This document shows, piece after piece, positions 1 to 7,141 of a DNA stretch of 9,874 bases (the first letter of the stretch is position 1; each line of letters starts with the position of its first letter). Made by a program: the position numbers and the translations under genes. Source of the stretch: Bacteroidales bacterium UBA1711 (GTDB lineage Bacteria > Bacteroidota > Bacteroidia > Bacteroidales > P3); the NCBI GenBank assembly GCA_002317325.1, contig DCJB01000085.1:1-9874 (forward strand), read 5' to 3'. The notes beneath the pieces were generated by a model, which was not told the origin of the DNA, made no database searches, and saw only the letters and a program-made list of their open reading frames with translations.

Positions 1-3
1 CCG

Positions 4-109
4 AAGCAACAACTCTACCCTCTACCCTCTACACTCTACAATCCAAGTCCCCCCCCCCAAAGCAACAACTCTAAATTCTTAATTCTTAATTCTTAATTCT
101 TAATTAATT
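4..109. repeat. Compound short tandem repeats with a C10 tract
   Basis: Several simple repeats are packed together downstream of the threonine aldolase stop codon. A 14-bp direct repeat, AAGCAACAACTCTA, occurs at 4-17 and 60-73. Four copies of a 7-bp unit (CTCTACC twice, then CTCTACA twice) fill 13-40. A run of ten C lies at 49-58. Four exact copies of AATTCTT fill 74-101, and degenerate copies continue into the aldolase stop codon at 110-112. No hairpin followed by a T-run is visible, so this is not an obvious intrinsic terminator. Seen directly; the function is unknown. Slipped-strand length variation is plausible. Confidence 0.85.
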
Positions 110-1153
110 CTAAATTCTTCCCTTCGCCTCGGCAATACGGCGGCGCAGCGCCTCCACAAAGCGCGCGATGTCGTCTGCCGTGGTGTCGAAGGAGCACATC
201 CACCGCACCACGTTGTCGGCCTCGTCCCAGTCGTAAAAGAAGTAGTCCTCCTGTAGGGCGGTCCACACCTTCCGGGGCAGCCGCACGAAGACGCTGTTGG
301 CCTGCACGGGATAGACCACCTCGGCCTCGGCAATGCCCTCCAACGAACCGAGGAGCAACTGGGCCATGCGGTTGCTGTGCTCGGCGTTGCGCCGCCACAG
401 CCCCGTGGCGAGGTAAGCCTCAAACTGCACAGCCATAAACCTCATCTTGCTGCACAACTGGGTCATCTGCTTGCGGCGGTACTTGAGCTCTGCGTCCAAA
501 GCGGGGTTGAGGACAACGGCGCTCTCCCCCATTAGCAGCCCGTTCTTGGTGCCGCCGAAAGAGAGGCAATCGACTCCGCAGTCGGTGGTCATCTGCCTGA
601 AAGAGCAGCCCAAAGCCACTGCGGCGTTGGCAAGGCGCGCCCCATCCATGTGGAGGTACATCCCACGCGAGTGGGCGAGGTCGGCCAGCGCCCCGATCTC
701 GTCGAGGGTGTAGAGTGTGCCGAGCTCGGTGGGGTTGGAAATGCTGATGGCGCGGGGCTGCGAGTGGTGCTCGAAGCCGAAGCCGTGGAGGCGGGTCTCG
801 GCCGAGGCGGGGGTGAGCTTTCCGTCGGGCGTATCCACGGGCAGCAGCCTGCAGCCTGTCACCCGCTGGGGGGCGCCGCACTCATCCACGTTGATATGGG
901 CGGTTTCGGCGCACACCACAGCGTGGTGCGACCTGCACATGGCATCGATGTTCAGCACGTTTGCACCGGTGCCGTTGAAGACGAAATAGACCTTGGCCTC
1001 GGGGCCGAAGGTGTCGCGGAACAGCTGCTCCGCACGCCGGCAGTACTCGTCGTCGCCGTAGGCCAGGGCATGGTCGGTGTTGGCGGCGGCAATGGCCTCC
1101 AGCACCTCGGGACTTACGCCCGAGTGGTTGTCGCTTCCAAATCCTCTCTTCAT
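110..1153 (-). CDS. ltaE: Low-specificity L-threonine aldolase (PLP-dependent)
   Basis: Predicted cytosolic fold-type I PLP enzyme that cleaves L-threonine or L-allo-threonine to glycine and acetaldehyde. The 347-residue length is normal for the beta-eliminating lyase/threonine aldolase family. Visible motifs are the N-terminal FGSDNHSGVSPEVLEAI, typical of the family; AETAHINVDE, with His86 placed to stack on the PLP ring; MDGAR (169-173), with Asp170 and Arg173 expected to contact the cofactor; and SFGGTKNG (198-205), with Lys203 as the Schiff-base lysine. The start ATG lies 12 bp after the rho stop codon, so it is probably co-transcribed with rho. There is no Shine-Dalgarno sequence, as is usual in Bacteroidota. 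The C-terminus ends inside the AATTCTT repeat tract. A related beta-eliminating lyase acting on another amino acid cannot be excluded, so the substrate is inferred. Confidence 0.88.
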   Translation of the reverse strand: MKRGFGSDNHSGVSPEVLEAIAAANTDHALAYGDDEYCRRAEQLFRDTFGPEAKVYFVFNGTGANVLNIDAMCRSHHAVVCAETAHINVDECGAPQRVTGCRLLPVDTPDGKLTPASAETRLHGFGFEHHSQPRAISISNPTELGTLYTLDEIGALADLAHSRGMYLHMDGARLANAAVALGCSFRQMTTDCGVDCLSFGGTKNGLLMGESAVVLNPALDAELKYRRKQMTQLCSKMRFMAVQFEAYLATGLWRRNAEHSNRMAQLLLGSLEGIAEAEVVYPVQANSVFVRLPRKVWTALQEDYFFYDWDEADNVVRWMCSFDTTADDIARFVEALRRRIAEAKGRI

Positions 1154-1165
1154 GGCTGCGGCCGC

Positions 1166-3178
1166 CTATTTGTCCATGGTGAGCAGGAACTCCTCGTTGC
1201 TGCGGGTGTGGTGCATATTCTTCAGTATAAACTCCATGGCCTCGATTGGGGTCATGTCGGTGAGCTGGTTGCGCAGCACGAGGGTGCGGCTCTGAAGCTT
1301 GGCGGGAATGAGCAGGTCGTCGCGGCGGGTGCCCGAGACCACTATGTCTATGGCGGGGAAGAGGCGCTTGTTTGCCATCTTGCGGTCGAGCTGGAGCTCC
1401 ATGTTGCCCGTCCCTTTGAACTCCTCAAAGATGACGTCGTCCATCTTGCTGCCCGTCTCGGTGAGGGCCGTGGCGATGATGGTGAGCGATCCGCCGTTCT
1501 CTATGTTGCGGGCGGCGCCGAAGAAGCGCTTGGGCTTTTGGAGGGCGTTGGCCTCCACGCCGCCCGAAAGCACCTTGCCCGAAGCGGGCTGCACAGTGTT
1601 GTAGGCACGGGCGAGGCGCGTGATGGAGTCAAGGACTATCACCACATCGTGCCCGCACTCGGTGAGGCGCTTGGCCTTCTCTAACACGATGTTGGCAATG
1701 CGGACGTGGCGGTCGGCGGGCTCGTCGAAGGTGGAGGCTATCACCTCGGCCTTGACGCTGCGCTGCATATCCGTCACCTCTTCGGGGCGCTCGTCGATGA
1801 GCAGCACCATCAGATAGACCTCGGGGTGGTTGAAGGCTATGGCGTTGGCCACCTCCTTGAGGAGGGTGGTCTTGCCCGTCTTCGGCTGCGCCACGATCAG
1901 GCCGCGCTGCCCCTTGCCTATGGGGGCGAACATATCCACTATCCGCGAGGAATACGTCTCGTGAGGATGGCCCAAGAGGTTGAACTTCTCCTCGGGAAAG
2001 AGGGGGGTGAGCGACTCGAATGGAACGCGGTCCTTTATGCGCTCGGGCGAGAGGCCGTTCGCCTCCAGCACCTTTATCATGATGAAGTACTTCTCGTTGT
2101 CCTTTGGCGGACGCACGGTGCAGCGCACCGTGTCGCCGGGCTTGAGACCGGCGGAACGCACCTGCTGGGCCGACACATACACGTCGTCGGGCGAAGCGAG
2201 GTAGTTGTAGTCGGAGGAGCGGAGGAAGCCGTAGCCGCCGCCGTCGGAAGAGAGTTCGAGCACCCCCTCTACCTCCACCACGCCTTCGGTCTCGAAGGGA
2301 AACGCCTTGGGGGCGGGCTTCGGCGCCTGCGGCTGCTTCGCCGCCTGAGGCTGGGACTGCTTGCCCTCTTTCGGGACGGAATCTTTGTCATTCTGAGGCT
2401 TCTTCTTGTCGCCCTTGTCGCCCTTGTCGCCTCGTTCTTTGCTATCGTTGCGGTCGGCCCTGTCGCTGCGGCGGCGTGCGTTGTCGGAATCTTTGTCGGA
2501 CCTCTTCTCGACGCCCGCCTCGACAGTCCCGCCCGCCTCGGCAGCCTCGCCCGCCCCGGCGGGCGCTGCGGGCGCGTCGGGCGCTGCGGCGGCAGCCCCG
2601 CCCGCCTTGGCGGCGGACTTCTTGGCGCGGGCGCGCTTGCGGCCCGACTGGGCGGATTCCTCGGCAGCGGCAGCGGCGGCGGCCGGCTCGCCAGCAAAGT
2701 CGGACGCCTCGACAGCGGCTGCGGACTGCTCGGCAGCCGCCTTCTCGCGGCTGCGCACGGGCCGCCCCGATGGCATCAGAACGTCGGGTATGTCGGGTAT
2801 CACGGGAATGTCGAGGTCAACTATGCTGATGTCGGAGGACTGCTCGGCCGAAGCCGGCTCCTTCGCCGACGCGGCGGACTCCTTGGGCTGCGCGGCCGAC
2901 TTGTCGGCGCGCTGCTTGCGAGCGCCGACGCCCTTGGCGGTTGAGGCCGCGGCAACGGGCTTTATGCGCTCCCGCTTCTGGCGGGACGACTCGGCGGCTG
3001 CCGCCTTCCTCTCCTCCTGCTCTTTGGTGAGCGCCTCGGGGTTCTCGGACTGAAGCTCTATAATCTTATAAACCAACTCTTGGGCGCCAAGACGGGTTGC
3101 GCGGGCAATGCCCAACTCCTTGGCGATATTGATGAGCTCAATATGGGCCTTGGCTTCTAATTCTGCTTTGCTGTACAT
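1166..3178 (-). CDS. rho: Transcription termination factor Rho with long disordered insertion
   Basis: Hexameric RNA-dependent ATPase and helicase that ends transcription. Domains in order are: a Rho N-terminal helical domain (about 1-48); a low-complexity stretch rich in Ala, Lys, Glu, Asp and Ser (about 52-295); the OB-fold primary RNA-binding domain (about 300-375, with GYGFLR and YLASPDDVYVS); and the RecA-type ATPase (about 400-670). Walker A is AQPKTGKTT (430-438, Lys436), Walker B ends at Asp517 in VIVLDSITRLARAYN, the Q-loop region is LSGGVEANAL, and a downstream GTGNMELQLDRK block follows. At 670 residues it is far longer than E. coli Rho (419), and the insertion accounts for this. 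Bacteroides Rho is known to carry a disordered insertion that drives phase separation and matters in the gut, so the same role is likely but inferred here. It is first gene of a unit with the threonine aldolase, and its promoter is divergent from that of gcvH. Confidence 0.97.
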   Translation of the reverse strand: MYSKAELEAKAHIELINIAKELGIARATRLGAQELVYKIIELQSENPEALTKEQEERKAAAAESSRQKRERIKPVAAASTAKGVGARKQRADKSAAQPKESAASAKEPASAEQSSDISIVDLDIPVIPDIPDVLMPSGRPVRSREKAAAEQSAAAVEASDFAGEPAAAAAAAEESAQSGRKRARAKKSAAKAGGAAAAAPDAPAAPAGAGEAAEAGGTVEAGVEKRSDKDSDNARRRSDRADRNDSKERGDKGDKGDKKKPQNDKDSVPKEGKQSQPQAAKQPQAPKPAPKAFPFETEGVVEVEGVLELSSDGGGYGFLRSSDYNYLASPDDVYVSAQQVRSAGLKPGDTVRCTVRPPKDNEKYFIMIKVLEANGLSPERIKDRVPFESLTPLFPEEKFNLLGHPHETYSSRIVDMFAPIGKGQRGLIVAQPKTGKTTLLKEVANAIAFNHPEVYLMVLLIDERPEEVTDMQRSVKAEVIASTFDEPADRHVRIANIVLEKAKRLTECGHDVVIVLDSITRLARAYNTVQPASGKVLSGGVEANALQKPKRFFGAARNIENGGSLTIIATALTETGSKMDDVIFEEFKGTGNMELQLDRKMANKRLFPAIDIVVSGTRRDDLLIPAKLQSRTLVLRNQLTDMTPIEAMEFILKNMHHTRSNEEFLLTMDK
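2294..3025 (-). other. Rho intrinsically disordered insertion (residues about 52-295)
   Basis: This part of rho encodes about 245 residues of low-complexity charged and Ala-rich sequence between the N-terminal helical domain and the RNA-binding OB fold. Polyalanine runs (165-172, 195-199) alternate with basic and acidic patches. A GDK tripeptide is repeated three times at residues 250-258 from a 9-bp DNA repeat (2405-2431). One segment breaks the pattern: residues 117-142, centred on DIPVIPDIPDVLMPSGRPVR, is hydrophobic and proline-rich. Disorder is inferred from composition. Confidence 0.8.
2405..2431 (-). repeat. Three exact 9-bp tandem repeats inside rho
   Basis: CTTGTCGCC is repeated three times in frame (2405-2413, 2414-2422, 2423-2431) and encodes GDK-GDK-GDK on the minus strand, within the disordered insertion. 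A change in copy number would keep the reading frame and alter only the linker's length and charge. Confidence 0.9.
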
Positions 3179-3303
3179 AAGCGAAACAATGCGTGATTGC
3201 GGAAAATAGTGGGAAGCTGAAAAAATTGAAAGAAATCGGAAAACCCTGAAAACCTGCCGCTACAGTAGAGAACCGGCTTTTCTCAAGGCATTCTTTGATG
3301 ACG

Positions 3304-3311
3304 CAAAAGTA
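3304..3311 (-). promoter_or_regulatory. Predicted rho promoter, -7 box TACTTTTG
   Basis: Read on the minus strand, 3311-3304 is TACTTTTG, a perfect match to the Bacteroidota TAnnTTTG box. No TTTG -33 box stands out; the upstream DNA is a T-rich run. The expected start near 3297 gives a leader of about 120 nt before the rho ATG at 3178. This is long enough to allow leader-based autoregulation, which is known for rho in some bacteria but not demonstrated here. Confidence 0.65.
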
Positions 3312-3340
3312 GAAAAAAAAAACGACATTGAGAAAAAAAG

Positions 3341-3371
3341 TTTGCAGAACAGCCGAAAATGCGTATTTTTG
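3341..3371 (+). promoter_or_regulatory. Predicted gcvH promoter
   Basis: TTTG at 3341-3344 and TATTTTTG at 3364-3371 are separated by 19 bp. This matches the Bacteroidota sigma-ABfr consensus (TTTG, about 19-21 bp, TAnnTTTG). The expected transcription start near 3378 gives a leader of about 40 nt. The box lies about 50 bp from the divergent rho box. Confidence 0.75.
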
Positions 3372-3416
3372 CAGCAGGATAACGAACATATCACAAACAC
3401 GTAAAACTATAGAACA

Positions 3417-3794
3417 ATGAACATTCCTCAAAATCTGAAGTACACCCAGGACGACGAATGGGTGCGCATGGAAGGCGAATTTGCCCTCATCGGAATCACC
3501 GACTACGCCCAGCACGAGCTCGGCGACATCGTCTTTGTTGACGTCACCTGCGAGGGCGAGACCGTCGAAGCCGGCGAGGCTTTCGGCAGCGTCGAGGCCG
3601 TGAAGACCGTGGCCGACCTCCTCATGCCCGTCACCGGCGAGGTGGTTGAGTTCAACAGCGCCCTCGACGACGCTTCCGCCATCAACAACGACCCCTACGG
3701 CGCCGGCTGGATTATCAAGGTGAAGCCCGCCAACGTGGCCGACATCGACGCCCTCATGGACGCCGCCGCCTACACCGCCAAAATCGGCGCATAA
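3417..3794 (+). CDS. gcvH: Glycine cleavage system H protein
   Basis: Small lipoylated carrier protein of the glycine cleavage system. It shuttles the aminomethyl group from the P protein (decarboxylase) to the T protein and is re-oxidised by the L protein. The 125-residue length is typical. The diagnostic lipoyl-attachment motif is GSVEAVKTVADL, with Lys63 as the lipoyl-lysine; the N-terminal block YTQDDEWV and the C-terminal NDPYGAGWIIKV are also standard. The start ATG follows an A-rich leader with no Shine-Dalgarno sequence. The gene is apparently monocistronic: it has its own promoter and a strong terminator 38 bp after the stop. The P, T and L partners are not in this window, so they must lie elsewhere if the pathway is complete. 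GcvH can also serve as a lipoyl donor to other enzymes in some organisms. Confidence 0.97.
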   Translation: MNIPQNLKYTQDDEWVRMEGEFALIGITDYAQHELGDIVFVDVTCEGETVEAGEAFGSVEAVKTVADLLMPVTGEVVEFNSALDDASAINNDPYGAGWIIKVKPANVADIDALMDAAAYTAKIGA

Positions 3795-3831
3795 CCCCCC
3801 CGAACCAACCCGGCGGCTCCGCCGCCGGCCT

Positions 3832-3870
3832 CACGAGGGACTCCCTTCCGGGTGTCTCTCGTGTTTTTTT
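3832..3870 (+). terminator. Intrinsic terminator of gcvH
   Basis: A 32-nt hairpin at 3832-3863 pairs CACGAGGGACTCCC with GGGTGTCTCTCGTG: 14 positions including one G-T wobble and one T-T mismatch, closed by a TTCC loop. It is followed at once by seven T (3864-3870). A smaller GC hairpin (CGGCG/CGCCG, 3811-3824) lies just upstream. This is a textbook Rho-independent terminator. Confidence 0.93.
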
Positions 3871-4261
3871 ACGCCCCCGCGCATCTCTCTCCGCAGCAAT
3901 TATTCTCCCGATACCGCTCCACGGCAGAACCCCGCTCTGCCTCACAATCCCATGCAGCAACATGAAAACCTGCACATCGTCAAATCCCGAAATCTGTCAC
4001 TAATAACAGCCGCCCACCCATAAAAGCAATCTTGCAATGCTGCTCTCTCACCAAAAAAAACCACAAAGTGAGATATTATTCGTATCTTTGCAGAGCAAAA
4101 CGGCGCTTTTTCGCCCAAATAACCCGCAGCGTATCTATCTTCTCCTACAATTGCACCTGAATCAACTAATTGCTGGACGAGGCAATGGGATGGAATAACA
4201 CATCTGCCCGCCGACCCGAAACCGTATCCCTGAACTGATTCAACCTAACACTATCAATACC
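3871..4261 (+). promoter_or_regulatory. Intergenic region with promoter of the M16 peptidase gene
   Basis: No convincing gene lies in this stretch of about 390 bp. TATCTTTG at 4083-4090 matches the TAnnTTTG -7 box perfectly, but no TTTG box is seen at the expected -33 position, which is AT-rich with an A-run. A start near 4097 would give a leader of about 165 nt. The leader begins with a small GGCG/CGCC hairpin (4102-4115) and holds a spaced inverted repeat, TGAATCA (4158-4164) and TGATTCA (4236-4242). Neither is a recognised riboswitch. Confidence 0.6.
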
Positions 4262-7129
4262 ATGAAGAGACTTGTCTTCCTAATGCTCGCCGCCGCCGCC
4301 TGGTGCGCCGCCGCCCAACAGCCTATCCCCTACTCCGCCTTCACCCTGCCCAACGGGCTGCGGGTCGTGCTGTGCGAGGAACACAGCCAGCCCCTCATCA
4401 ACGGCTGCGTGGTGGTGCGCGCCGGCTCCAAGAACGAGAAACCCTCCGCCACCGGCGTGGCCCACTATTTCGAACACATCATGTTCAAAGGCACCGACCG
4501 CATAGGCACCACCAACTGGGGCGAGGAGAGCCTCTACCTCGACAGTATCAGCCGCGCCTACGACAGCCTCCACGCCGCCAAGGACGCCAAGCGCCGCAAG
4601 GCCGTCCAGCAGGAGATTAACCGGCTGAACATCGCCGCCTCGCAGTACGCCATCCCCAACGAGGTGGATGCCATCTTGCAGAAGATGGGCTGCACAGGTC
4701 TCAACGCCGGCACTTCCTACGACTACACGGTCTATTACAACACCCTCCCCTCCAACCAGCTGGCCAACTGGATGGAGGTGTATGCCGAGCGGTTCCGCAA
4801 CCCCGTCTTCCGCCTCTTCCAGTCCGAACTGGAGGCCGTCTATGAGGAGAAGAATATGTACGAGAACCAGGTAGGCTGCGCCTTCAGCCAGTCTTTCCTC
4901 AAGGAGGCCTTCGGCAGCCACCCCTACAGCCGCAGCATCATAGGCCTCTCAGACCACCTGAAGAACCCCCAGCCGCGCGAAATGCAGGAGTTCTTCAACA
5001 CCTACTATGTGGCCAACAATATGACACTCATCCTCGTGGGCGACTTCAGAACCGCCGAGGCACGGCGGCTGGTGGAGGACAAGTTCTCTTCGTGGCGCAG
5101 CGGCCGGCTGCCCCGGCAGCCCGCCTACGACCTGCCCCAGTTCGACCGGCAGAAGGTGGTGGACGTGCGGCAGACCCCGGTCAAGATGGGCGTGATGATC
5201 TTCCCCGGCGTAACGCCCCGCGACTCCGACTACCTCGCCCTCAATATGCTCGCCTCCATCATCGGCGGCAACAGCGGACTGCTGGCCAAAGCCGCCAACC
5301 AAGGCCGCCTGCTGGTGGCGCTGCACACCCCCCTGTCATTCGCCGAGGCAGGCCGCAACATCATCATCTACGCCCCCAACCTGGTGGGTCAGAGCCACGA
5401 GAAAGCCGAGCAGGTGGTCTGGGACTGCCTCGACAGCATCAAGCAGGGCAACTTCTCCGACGACCTCATCGAGTCGGTGAAACTGAAGGCGGTCCTGGAT
5501 CGGCAACGGAATGCCGAGTCGCTCGACGGCCTCGCCTCGCTCTTCCTCACGCTCGAGTTGGAAGGCTCGGACTACGACCAGTGGCTCGCCGACTGCCAAC
5601 GGTGGCAGGGCCTCACCCGCGAGGACATCATCAGGGTGGCAAACAAGTACTTCGACCGCAACCGCTGCACCCTCATCCGCTCCAAAATGGGATTCCCCAA
5701 GGGCGACGGAGCCGTGAAGCCCGACTGGAAGCGCCTCGAAGCCGTGAACAAAGACTGCCAGTCGCCCTTCGCCAAAGCCATCGCCGCCTCCAAGCCCGAC
5801 CCCATTAAGCCACAAGTGATTGACTTCGACAACGACATTGCCGTCACCGACGCCACCTCGCACTGCAAAATCTACTCGGCACCCAACCCCCGAAACGACC
5901 TCTTCGACCTCTGTATCACCTACCGCTACGGCGACATGGACGACTACGACCTGAAGCGGGCTTTCGCATACCTCGAAGAACTGGGCGCCGACGGCAAGGA
6001 CCATGCCCGGTCGGCGCTGGAACTGGACTTGGCCGGCGGCTCCTTCTCCGTCAGCACCACCAGCGACCACACCACCCTCTGCATCAGCGGACCGGAGCAG
6101 AACATCGACACCATCCTCGGCATTGTGGCGGCCCGCCTCTTCCGCCCCACCCACGACGCCAAACAGATTGAACGGCTCTACCGCATCATGTCCGACGGCG
6201 AAAAAAAGAGCGTAAAGAACAGCGCCGAAAACTGGGATGAGGCACTCAGCGAGTATGCCGTGTACGGCAAGCAGTCCTCCTATCTGCGCAAAACGCCCGC
6301 CAAGGAATGGCGCAACCGCACTCCCGAGCAACTGCACAGCGAAGTGCTGAAGATATTCGGCCGCAACGGCTACGCCACCTTCAGCGGCAACACCGACGGG
6401 GGCAGCCTCGCCTCCCTGCTGTTGAAGCACGGGCTGCTGCGCGAGGAGGGGGTCTCCGACCTCGCCCGCCGCGACTTCAAGATGTCGTTCCCCAAGAAAT
6501 CGCAAGTCCTCTACTGCACCAACCGCAAGTTCCTCCAGTCCAACATCAGCATCCTCGTCCCCTCGCTCCTCTACGACACCGCCGACCAAGCCGCCCTCAG
6601 CCTCTTCAACGAATACTTCGGCAGCGGGATGAACAGTATCGTTTTCCAAGAAATCAGAGAGTTCCGCTCCTTAGGCTACCACACCTCGGCATGGTTGCGC
6701 GCCGACCCCTTCCGTGCCAACCCCTGCGTCCTGCGCTTCTTCCTCGGCACCCAGTGCGACAAGACCATTGACGGCCTCGAGGCCATGAACGGCCTGATGG
6801 ACACCCTGCCCATACGCCAAGACAAGTTCGAGGCGGCCAAGGAAAACCTCATCACCGCCCGCAACAGCAACTACATCGACTTCCGCCGCCTGCCCGAATT
6901 TGTGAGAGACCGAATGGAGCTGGGCTACACCCACGACGCCCGCGCCGCCCTCACCGACAGGATTGCCGCCCTCTCCTTGGACGACCTGAAGGCCTTCCAC
7001 CAAAAATACGTCCAAGGGCGGCCCCGCCTCACCCTGATTTCGGGCAACATAAAGAAGTTCTCCCTCAATTCCCTCAAACCCTACGGACCGGCAAAGGAGG
7101 TGAAGTTCGACCAAATGTTCAAATTCTAA
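4262..7129 (+). CDS. Secreted tandem M16 family zinc metallopeptidase
   Basis: A 955-residue pitrilysin-type peptidase with two M16 halves in one chain. The N-terminus (basic MKR, hydrophobic LVFLMLAAAAW, then CAAAQQ) is a signal peptide, probably cleaved before QQ; Trp before Cys argues against a lipobox. The inverted zinc motif HYFEH (68-72) gives His68, Glu71 and His72. The third ligand is probably Glu196 in SELEAVYEEKNMYEN, with Glu189 as the accessory glutamate. These lie about 124 residues from HxxEH, rather than about 77 in insulin-degrading enzyme. An inserted helical segment (about 82-143) explains the gap, and similar insertions occur in Bacteroidota M16 proteins. The C-terminal half (about 540-900) lacks HxxEH (AYLEE at the matching place) but keeps the FRSLGY block (801-806), as expected of the inactive substrate-binding half. 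It likely degrades peptides in the periplasm; the substrate is unknown. The next gene begins 12 bp downstream. Confidence 0.93.
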   Translation: MKRLVFLMLAAAAWCAAAQQPIPYSAFTLPNGLRVVLCEEHSQPLINGCVVVRAGSKNEKPSATGVAHYFEHIMFKGTDRIGTTNWGEESLYLDSISRAYDSLHAAKDAKRRKAVQQEINRLNIAASQYAIPNEVDAILQKMGCTGLNAGTSYDYTVYYNTLPSNQLANWMEVYAERFRNPVFRLFQSELEAVYEEKNMYENQVGCAFSQSFLKEAFGSHPYSRSIIGLSDHLKNPQPREMQEFFNTYYVANNMTLILVGDFRTAEARRLVEDKFSSWRSGRLPRQPAYDLPQFDRQKVVDVRQTPVKMGVMIFPGVTPRDSDYLALNMLASIIGGNSGLLAKAANQGRLLVALHTPLSFAEAGRNIIIYAPNLVGQSHEKAEQVVWDCLDSIKQGNFSDDLIESVKLKAVLDRQRNAESLDGLASLFLTLELEGSDYDQWLADCQRWQGLTREDIIRVANKYFDRNRCTLIRSKMGFPKGDGAVKPDWKRLEAVNKDCQSPFAKAIAASKPDPIKPQVIDFDNDIAVTDATSHCKIYSAPNPRNDLFDLCITYRYGDMDDYDLKRAFAYLEELGADGKDHARSALELDLAGGSFSVSTTSDHTTLCISGPEQNIDTILGIVAARLFRPTHDAKQIERLYRIMSDGEKKSVKNSAENWDEALSEYAVYGKQSSYLRKTPAKEWRNRTPEQLHSEVLKIFGRNGYATFSGNTDGGSLASLLLKHGLLREEGVSDLARRDFKMSFPKKSQVLYCTNRKFLQSNISILVPSLLYDTADQAALSLFNEYFGSGMNSIVFQEIREFRSLGYHTSAWLRADPFRANPCVLRFFLGTQCDKTIDGLEAMNGLMDTLPIRQDKFEAAKENLITARNSNYIDFRRLPEFVRDRMELGYTHDARAALTDRIAALSLDDLKAFHQKYVQGRPRLTLISGNIKKFSLNSLKPYGPAKEVKFDQMFKF

Positions 7130-7141
7130 CCCAAAAGCAGT

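Noticed and set aside
650..1684. 344-residue plus-strand open frame
   Set aside because: It runs antisense across the threonine aldolase and rho genes, including their junction, so it cannot be a conserved coding unit.
1706..2944. 412-residue plus-strand open frame opposite rho
   Set aside because: It is antisense to the clear rho reading frame. GC-rich codons, especially in the low-complexity insertion, suppress stop codons on the opposite strand; the product is low complexity with no recognisable motif.
2406..3053. 215-residue plus-strand Ser/Ala-rich frame
   Set aside because: It is the antisense shadow of the Rho disordered insertion; its composition simply mirrors the low-complexity codons.
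4097..4261. Riboswitch in the M16 leader
   Set aside because: The leader is long enough, but it shows only a 4-bp hairpin and a spaced 7-bp inverted repeat; no known riboswitch core was recognised.
4262..4320. Lipoprotein signal in the M16 peptidase
   Set aside because: A cysteine follows the hydrophobic core, but the preceding residues AAW do not fit a lipobox, so an ordinary signal peptide is more likely.
5336..6649. 437-residue minus-strand open frame opposite the M16 peptidase
   Set aside because: It lies wholly within a well-supported M16 gene. The Val/Gly/Glu-rich product is typical of the antisense of GC-rich coding DNA, and no promoter is visible for it.
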